Virus record (IMG/VR): IMGVR_UViG_3300024358_000009
Location: 62,001 to 126,000 of that record
Source: a virus
DNA: 64,000 nucleotides
Direction: 5' to 3' (one strand)
Position numbers and translations under genes: made by a program. The notes under the pieces are model-generated. The model did no database searches. It worked only from the letters and a program-made list of their open reading frames with translations, and was not told where the DNA came from. Positions 17,664 through 26,600 of this stretch are shown piece after piece. Position 1 is the first letter of the stretch, and each line of letters opens with the position of its first letter.

Positions 17664-20600
17664 TATGCTGTTCCTATATCTCTGAATATATCAGCTTGAG
17701 ATATCGCTCCGCCAGTAGTACTTTCTAAAGCCTTAACAATTTTAGACATAGTATTAGAAACAACTGTATTAACTTCACCAGCAAAATTAGGAGAATCTAT
17801 CTTAATATTAGCATTATTTTCAACGGTTATATTACCATTAATTTCTTCAGGAATATTTATTTTCGCCAAATCATTAATCGCTGATTGTAACCTAGTTATT
17901 GATTCTCCCATAGACTTAATACTACTATCAAATTTATTTACTCCGCCATCAAACATTTTTACAGAATCCGAGAAAGACTTTGTATCTATTTGATCTAACT
18001 TTTGTGCAGAAGAAGATTTAGTGACTTTATCAAATAACCTATCTCCTCCAGCTATTCCACCGTCAAAAAATCTTTGTTCATTTATGGCGTTTAAATTGCC
18101 ATATCCAATTGACTGAGCAGCTTGTGGATTTAATACAAACTCACCAGCACGAAGACGAGCCGGTATCATATCTCCATAACTAGCACCATTTACATATCCG
18201 CCAAAAGCAAAACCTTTTGGTTTATTTGCTGGATCTAACGAGTTTAAGAAAAATCTTTGATTAAAACCCAATCCTTGCTCTTCAGCTTGTCCGGCAGCCT
18301 GAAATGCTATGTCCGATCCTGGCAATGCATTAGCCATTTCGTCTGGAGTTAAATCTGGCATAAATCCCTTTCCTCTTATAAAATCGCCAGATATTTGCTT
18401 GTCCGTTATATCGCCAATAATATTTAGTCTATTTTTATTTTCTCTTCCGGCTGCTTCTTGAATAGAATCAACATCGCTACGCCTTAAAAAGATGGTTTGC
18501 GTTCCTATTTTGTTAAAAACAGTATCATCAAATCCTGTAACTCTTTGGAAATCATCGCTACCATAAAATCCTTTAATTTTTCTATTTTTCATATAATTAA
18601 TTATCGATGCTTTTATTTTTTCTGGAATAACTACATTGCCTTTAATTCCAACAATGTCTTTAAAATAACTTGGATCTATATCCTTTCTGTCTTTTAAGGC
18701 AGCTGGTTTATTCTTTTCATCTGCAAATGCTTTGATTTCAGCAAGATCAAAGTACTTTTCCGCTTCTTTAAAACTGTCTCCTTTATTTCTTTTTCCAAAT
18801 CTATCAAGGCTAACTAAACCACTTACAATTCCTGTATATCTCTTTTCTGCATTCACTAATCTTTGAATATCTCTAGCTTTTTCTATATTTTTTCTAGCTT
18901 CTTCTGGGGTTGTTTCAAAATCTTTGGCCATTCCTAAGTCAAGTTTATTATTATCGTTTGTTGGTAATCTCAACATTAATTTAAATATATCTACTTCTCT
19001 ATCTATAAGCTGAGGTCTAAACTGACTCCTTCTATCTTTTTCTTGTTTAACAACATTGAATCGTTCCATAGCTTTTTCATCTTTAACATTGTTAGCTTGT
19101 ATTGCATCTATATAATCCTTAAAAATATCAAATTCAGTATTAAATTGTTCTGATTTCACTATTCGTAAATTATCAAAACTCCACGAGTAAATATCAGTTT
19201 CCTCAAGTCTGTCTTTCTTTTCCTTGAATTTATTTGCAGCAACAGCTGTTAAGCCAGCTATATTTAAACCTGATTCAAGTGGATTAAAAGAAAAACCAGC
19301 AGCCACATCGCCACCTTCTGCACGATAAATAAGACCTCCATTTGCTCTAAAGCCAGCACCTAACCTTCTCTTTATGTCTTCCTCTTCTTCTTTTTTAGCC
19401 TGTTCTTTTTCTAATTTTTTAAAAGCATCATTTAATAAATCAAACTGATTTTTTTCTAAACCTTTTCCTCTGTTGCCAAAAGGTGGTTTTTGAGACTGCT
19501 CAGTTAATTGTTGCTGCTTTCTTGCTTGATTAGCTATCCATTCTCTTGTAAGTTGATCGCCAACCTCTTCATTAGTCATTCTTTGTTGACTAGGTGCTTT
19601 ACCACTAAATAAAGCATTTAATCTATCTTGTTGTTCCTTAGATTGTTCTTGCTCAAGAAATTTTTTACCGCCTTCAATTAATAATTGAAATTGATCTCTT
19701 GTTAATCTTTTATTTTTATCAAGTTCTTTATTTTTAGCTTCTCTTTCATAAAACCCTATTGGCAAAGAATAAGCTAAATCTCTTCCAATGGTTGGATCAT
19801 TTGCATACTGTTCTCTTAGTGTATAAGCTCTAAATAAAGGATGAAACGGACTATTTAATATATTTTGATCTTCTCTAGCTTGGAAGGCTTGTGCTAATAA
19901 CCCACCACCCTGACGATAAACTACTCCTCCAGCACTCAAACTCTTTAACAACCCCATATTCTTTTCTGTAGATGCTCTATTAACTACATATGAACCAGCT
20001 TCTAAATATTGAAATTCAGTGTCCGTTCCTCTACTTAATGGATGAGATTTTCCACTAGATTTAACAATGTTAACTCCACCGCCACCTTTTCTATAATTAA
20101 TATCATTCAAAAGAGATAGATTGTTTTTAGCAATTTGTGGTGGAATGACTGCTTCGCCTGGCGTAAGCATGGTTGGAATCATACCTCCGCCATTTCTTAA
20201 TAAGAGATTATTTCTAAATTTCTCCCGAAATCCATTATCATCAAGGTATTTTAAATAAGATCTAAGCCTCAAGCGTTCTTTTGAAACAAGATCTTTTTGT
20301 TCAAGTTCATTCAAAACATCTATACCACTAACACCGTTATGTCTTTCAGCTAGAAATTCTTTATGTTCTTTTGATTGTATCCAAGCTTCTTTAAGTTCAT
20401 AAATCTTGTCATACATTTCTTGTGAGTTTTGCGGAGCTTTCCATTCAAAAACTTCATCAACCTTTGGCTTTTCTTGTTGAATAGCAGCTGCGTTTGCTTT
20501 TTCTTTTGCTAATTCTGGTGGAATTTTAAGTTTAAATGGTTCGGGTGGAACCGAAGGTGTTATCAATTGTTGTGGAGCTTGAAGTTTGTCTTCAACAACT

Positions 20601-23600
20601 GGTTTTGGTTTGATTTGTACCTGTGCAGCATTTGCTTGATTTTTTCTAAAATTCTTTACTACTTCAGATCTAATAAAATTATTAATTTCAGAATTCATTT
20701 GTGAAATTAATTCATCTGCATCCTTTTTAGTTGCATCAAAATAAGGACGAGCATAACTAACCTTATCTGCATGTTTATAAATATTTGAATAATCACCAAC
20801 TAGTTTATAAGACTTTTCATAGTATGGGAATAACTTATCTTTTAACTTTGTAAGTCTTATATATTCTGGATTATTTTCGTCTAAACCATTATCGCTCATA
20901 AAGTCATTTAGACCTATTTGAGAAAATGGAATAGGCAAATCATTACGAAGATTTTTTAATTCATAATCATTTATTGTATAGTCAGTGTTTTTAAAACCCT
21001 TTTTAAGTGGATCTTCACCTTTTGATAAAGCATCACTAAAAGAATAATACTGCCTATAATTTCTTATAAGTTTTTCTAATTCTTTTGATACTAACTCTTC
21101 TCCAACTGGCATAGCCCCATCTTTTTTAACAGCTTCCGGTTTAGCTAATTCAGCCTTGTTTAAAACTCTCATCGCTATTAAATTAGTAGCTTCAGCAGTT
21201 AATTCAGAAGCTAATTTATCTCTACCCTGAAAAGATGTTAATGGATCATTTGGATCTTTAAAACGAAGTGCATTTCTAAATTGATAGTATTTACGCAAAA
21301 CACCAAGGGATGGAATTATAGAATCAATACCTTCTTTTTTATATTCATCTATAGATTTTTCGTTAAGATCAAATTTATCAAACTCCGCATAAATTCTTGG
21401 ATCATCTATGTCAGAACCTTTTTTCTTAACAGAAGCTATTGTTTTTGCTAATTCAACATGAAATCTTTGAGACAAAGTGTTTAAATTATCAGCACTTGGA
21501 TCTTTTGCTATTTGACTAATTTTCGTAGATAATTTAGCTCTATCTTCAACTATTTTTTCAGCATCATTTCTAGCTTCTTGATCTGCTATTCTCCTAGCTC
21601 TCTTCTCTTCAATTTCTTTTCTTTGTGCTTCCACTTTCGCTCTAGAAGGAATAACGAATTGACTTCTATCAACTTCTTCTATTCTGCCGGTTTTTGGGTC
21701 AACTTCAACAGCTGTAAGTTCTCCTAAATCACTAAAACTTTGATCGTAAATCGGGCCTATATTAGTAGTTCTACCTGTAAATTTTTTTGGTTTGCCATTC
21801 TCATCTATTACTATTTTACCATTCTTATCTTTTTCTATGTATTCTCTTTTTATGACAGATGGAGTATTTCCAGTTCTAGCATTTTCATCTAAGTGAAAAT
21901 TGCCATCTTTATCTTTTCTGGCAAATTGCACTTTTGGTTTTAATTGCTTTTTTTGAAAAGCTAAATTCTCATTTTCTCTAGCTCTAGCTAAAGGAATATT
22001 CATCAATGGCATTTGTCTTGTTGCATTTGGATCATTATGAAAAGCTATTTCATTTTCTGCATAAGTAGTTGTACCAGTAAGAATTTCATTAAAAACTTGT
22101 TGCTGTTTATTTTTAAAAAATTCTCTGTATTTTAAAGTTTGCTCAATTAAAGCTTTTGCTTCTTTATTTGGATCATTATTAAAATTATCAGCTTGAATGT
22201 CGGCGAGAAATCCAGATGCATTTTTATCTCTTGGACTTAAATTCATCATTTCTGCTTGCCACCGATTAACTCTTCTGCGATTCATTAACCAAAGATAAGC
22301 AGCGTCTTTATTTAAATCATTAAGATTAACTTTTGTAGATGAGAATGGATATCTTGGTGCAAAAGAATCTATTTTTAAAATATTATTTTTTTCTGAATTA
22401 CTAAGACCATTAAATACATCATTAATATTTTTAGCTGATGGTAAGTTATCGAATTTTTCAGAAGCACGAACATATAATTCCATCATGTATTCGTTTAGTA
22501 AGTCTTTATTATTGAAAACTTCATTAGCACTTAAATAATCAGAAACGGATCTCTCAAACTCATCTCTAAAATCTATTAATCCATACCTAACAGAATTTTT
22601 TAATTCAACATCTTTACTTGTTATACGATTTAAATAAGCTTTAAATTCAAAGTCTTTATATAATTCTGGATTTATTCTTTTAATGTTATACGGTGTTTTA
22701 CTTTCAGAAGTTGTTTTTTTACCTTTATCAATATAAAATGCCACTTCATTTTCAACGCCACCCATAGATCTGATAAGCGGATCTATTCTAGGATCGTTTC
22801 GTTCTGCCTTCTTGGGTCTTAATTGTATTCCTCCTTCAGCCTTATAATTAACTCCGCTATTAATAGCATTTAATAAAGGAAGATTATTACGAGTTGCATT
22901 TGCATTAACAATAAATTCATCATTAGCAATCATTGCTATGTTATCTTTACCTTTTGCCAGTCCTCCTTCTGAAAAATAACTTACTAATCCGCCAAAAGCT
23001 TTTTCTTCTGGTTGAATGGTTATTTTTTTAATTTTTTTGTTTATTTCTTCTAATTGATTAACTAAATTAATAAGTTCTTGCCCTATTCTTCCAAATGGAA
23101 TTTTTATATCTTTTAATTTTTCTAAATCATTAATAACCGATTCCATTTGATCGCTATCGCCAAAACCTGACTTCCTAGCCTCTCTTAAAATAGATTGTCT
23201 AATTCTATCTGGTATATTTTGTAACCCCAAAGAAGATTGCAAATTTTCTAAAGCTCTTATTTGTTCTGGGGATTTAAATTCTTCTTTTGTGCGATTTTGT
23301 ATGTTTCCAAAATCTCGTATGTCTGCTAGTGCTTTTTCAAATAAATTTTTATCAAAATAACGATTTGTTATTCGCAAATCCTTATCATATTTAGATGATA
23401 TTAATGAACTTTGTAATTTATTTAAGGCATCGATTACTCCTCCATCTTTAAAACCAGCTTTTTTTATAGATTCTTTATCAAATTCTTTAACTTCTAATAA
23501 ATTTTTCGCTCCAGATTGAGCATTTAATGCAGTTTGAAGATTTGGCCCTCTTTTAAATAAAGAAGCAAAATATCCCTGTTCTGTTTCACTCATGCGATCA

Positions 23601-26600
23601 GCTTGAACATTAAAAGCATCTTTATTTGATAAACCTAATTCTTTATATACATCTTCTAAATTTTTTACTGCTGTTAAATTTTCTCCGGCTCGAATATCTG
23701 CAAAATCTTTTCCTTTGTCTTTTCCTGCTATAATACCAATTTGATTTTCTAGCGAAGCTCTTTGTGCTTCTAATGGCTTTCTTTGTTCTACAGAAAATGT
23801 TTCTTTTAAATCTTTAATAAATTTATCAGCTATCTCCTGCATCCTTTTCGTAGAATCTTGACCATTTTTGATTGCGTCAGAATATAACTTAGCTGCCTCT
23901 TCTTGTCTTTTGGCTATAGCAAGCATATCGGCTCTTGCTTGATTTGACTTTTCTTCTTCTGTTTGAATGTTTAGTTGTGGATAAGCTCTTTTTAAAGCCA
24001 AATTTTGAATTTGTTCGCCTGTCTTTCCTCCAAACTCTGGAAGTCTTACATTTTTAAATGTTTCTGTAAATTGAACAAACTCTTTTCTTCTTTTTAAACT
24101 CAATCCAGATATATCAGCACCAGCAGCAACATCTTGTGCTATGCCTCTTCCACGCTCTAGTTCCTTAAGCTGTCTCTTGTCCATAGTAAACATAGATCTT
24201 GCAGCACTTAACTTAGCCTCTCTTTGCTGCTCTGCATCGGCTAACCTTCCTTGTGCCTCTGTCATAGAAATTGTTTCATCTCTTAGATTCTTTAAAGCAT
24301 CAGATAAATTAGAAATTCTATCTCTGATATTTTGATTGGCTAAAGCTAATTCCTGTGCTTTTTTTCTAGCGTTTTCATCAGCATTTGCCAAATCAGTAAA
24401 ACTACCTTTTAATTCTTCGTCAGACTTTTTCAATTCATCTCTGGCAACCATTAAATCTTTGAAAATTGCCTGTGGATCTAATATATCTGCCTTATTAACA
24501 TTGGTATTTTCTAAAAGTTGTCTTTGTCTAATCAATAAAGGCTGATTAATATCTTCAGTTTTTAGAAAATCGCTAATAGGTCTTCCTGTTTGTGCTGATT
24601 GTATTTCAGCTTCTATCTTTTTAACATTTAAAGATTTTTCATTTAAAACCACTAATTCATTCAAATATCTATTTTGTTCATCGGATATTCTTTTTAAACC
24701 GTTGATGTATTCTTGACCAACAGAATTAACAGCATTGGCTAATTGCTGATTTGTTTGATTAAATTGATTAGCGTACTGATCTAAAGCTTTTTTAGTTAAT
24801 GCAAAAGGATCAAAATCTTTGCTTTGTCGTGTTAGTGATTGTCTACTTTTTTCTAATAAATCTTCTATATTAGCTGCAAATCCTGAAAACTCTGGTGCTT
24901 TAAGATCTATTTTTTGTTCTTTTAATATTGCCTGTAGTTCTTTAAACATTCCTTCGCCAGCTATTGTGCCAAAATCTTTATCTCTAGCTACTTGCAATGC
25001 AGCTGGAAGTGCTGTGTATAACTTATTTAGATTTAAAGCATTATTTTTTTGTTCTTTTCCAGCATCTCCCAATATTCCAAAAGTTTGATCTAAAGCTGAT
25101 CCAAATAAATTTCCTGGAGTTCCAATTTTTAATCTTTCTGAAATAACAGGTGCTCTAAATTCAGATCTTCTATCCATAGCATCAACAAAATTTGTTGTGG
25201 CCCTGCTCATATTTTCAAAGTCTTGAACTGATAAAGCGACGGCATTACCAAAAAATTCTAAAGACAAAGCTAATTTTTCTACTGATGCAACTGCATTTCT
25301 TTGCACTTCAGCTAATCTATCTGATTCAATCTTTCCTTTTACTAAGTTAAAAGCAAATTTATTTAACTCATCTCCAGATTTTCTAGAAGCAGCACCCAAT
25401 ATTTCAAAAAATGCAACATCCTTCTTTAAATCGGCAAATATTTTTTCTGCATTGAACTCGCCCCCAACAGTTCTTTGTTCAACCCTAGATAACAAAATTT
25501 GTGTAAGTGGTTGTAATGCAGCACCAAATCTTTCACTTAATTTGTCAGCAACTATTTTATTTACATCTCCGCCTTCTGCTTTTGCTTGCTCTCTAGCTCT
25601 TGACTGAAGGACTTTAAAATCAGCAAGAACTCTTATTAAATCTGCTTCTGATCTAGCAGTAAATCTTCCTGCTTCAGCCACATCTCTTAAACTGTCATTA
25701 ACTTTGTCTGCCGATTTTTGAAAATTTAATTTTTCAATTTCAGCAGCTGCTTTTTTAGAAGCACTGATAAAACTGGCTATTCCAGCACCGGCTATAATTA
25801 AGCCAGAAGCTAATTGACCAAGACCTGGTATAACATTAACAGCTATTGCTGCTGTGGCTGCTGCACCTAAACCAGCTGAAATACCAGAGCCAATAATATT
25901 TGTTGTCCTAGAAGTTCTTCCAGCACTAACATCTTCGGCAGTTCCAGCTGCATTTTCTAAATAATTAGCACCAAATGAAGCAGCGACAGAGGCAGCACCG
26001 ATGATGCCTCTTCCGAGACTAGATCTTTGAAAACCTGCAAATGTTCCCCTTAAACCACCTCCAGCATTTCTAATTTCATCTCTTAAATTGGCAAAAGCAC
26101 TTTTAATAGATTCAGCAGCGGAGTTAAATGAAACTCTAAATCTTCCAAAAAACCCTTTACCCTGAGTTAAGTCTGTTGATATACCACGAAGATCATCTGA
26201 AACTTTTTTGCCAGATGTATTCATTTTTTGAATAACATCTTGCTCTAAAGACTCAAGACCAAATACACGGCCTTGTTTTTCTACGAAATTTGCATTTTGT
26301 TGAACTGCTTGTGCATATTTTTGAGTAGCAGCTTCTATCAAAATTTCTTTATCATTAATGCCAGTTATAATTTTAAGTTGATTGGCTATGGCTAATACGG
26401 CCTGTTGTTTAAACTTATTTTCTTCTTCTGTCAAAAGTCTTTGTTGTGTATATGTACCTATTGCTTGTTGTGCTTCTCTTGATGGAGCAATTTTGCCCAA
26501 TCTTTCTTCTGTTCTTGTGCTTAAAATATTGGCTAAGGACTCAGAACCTCTTCTGCCTTCTCCAACATTAAGAGGGGCTTTTTCTGCTGGTAAAAATCTA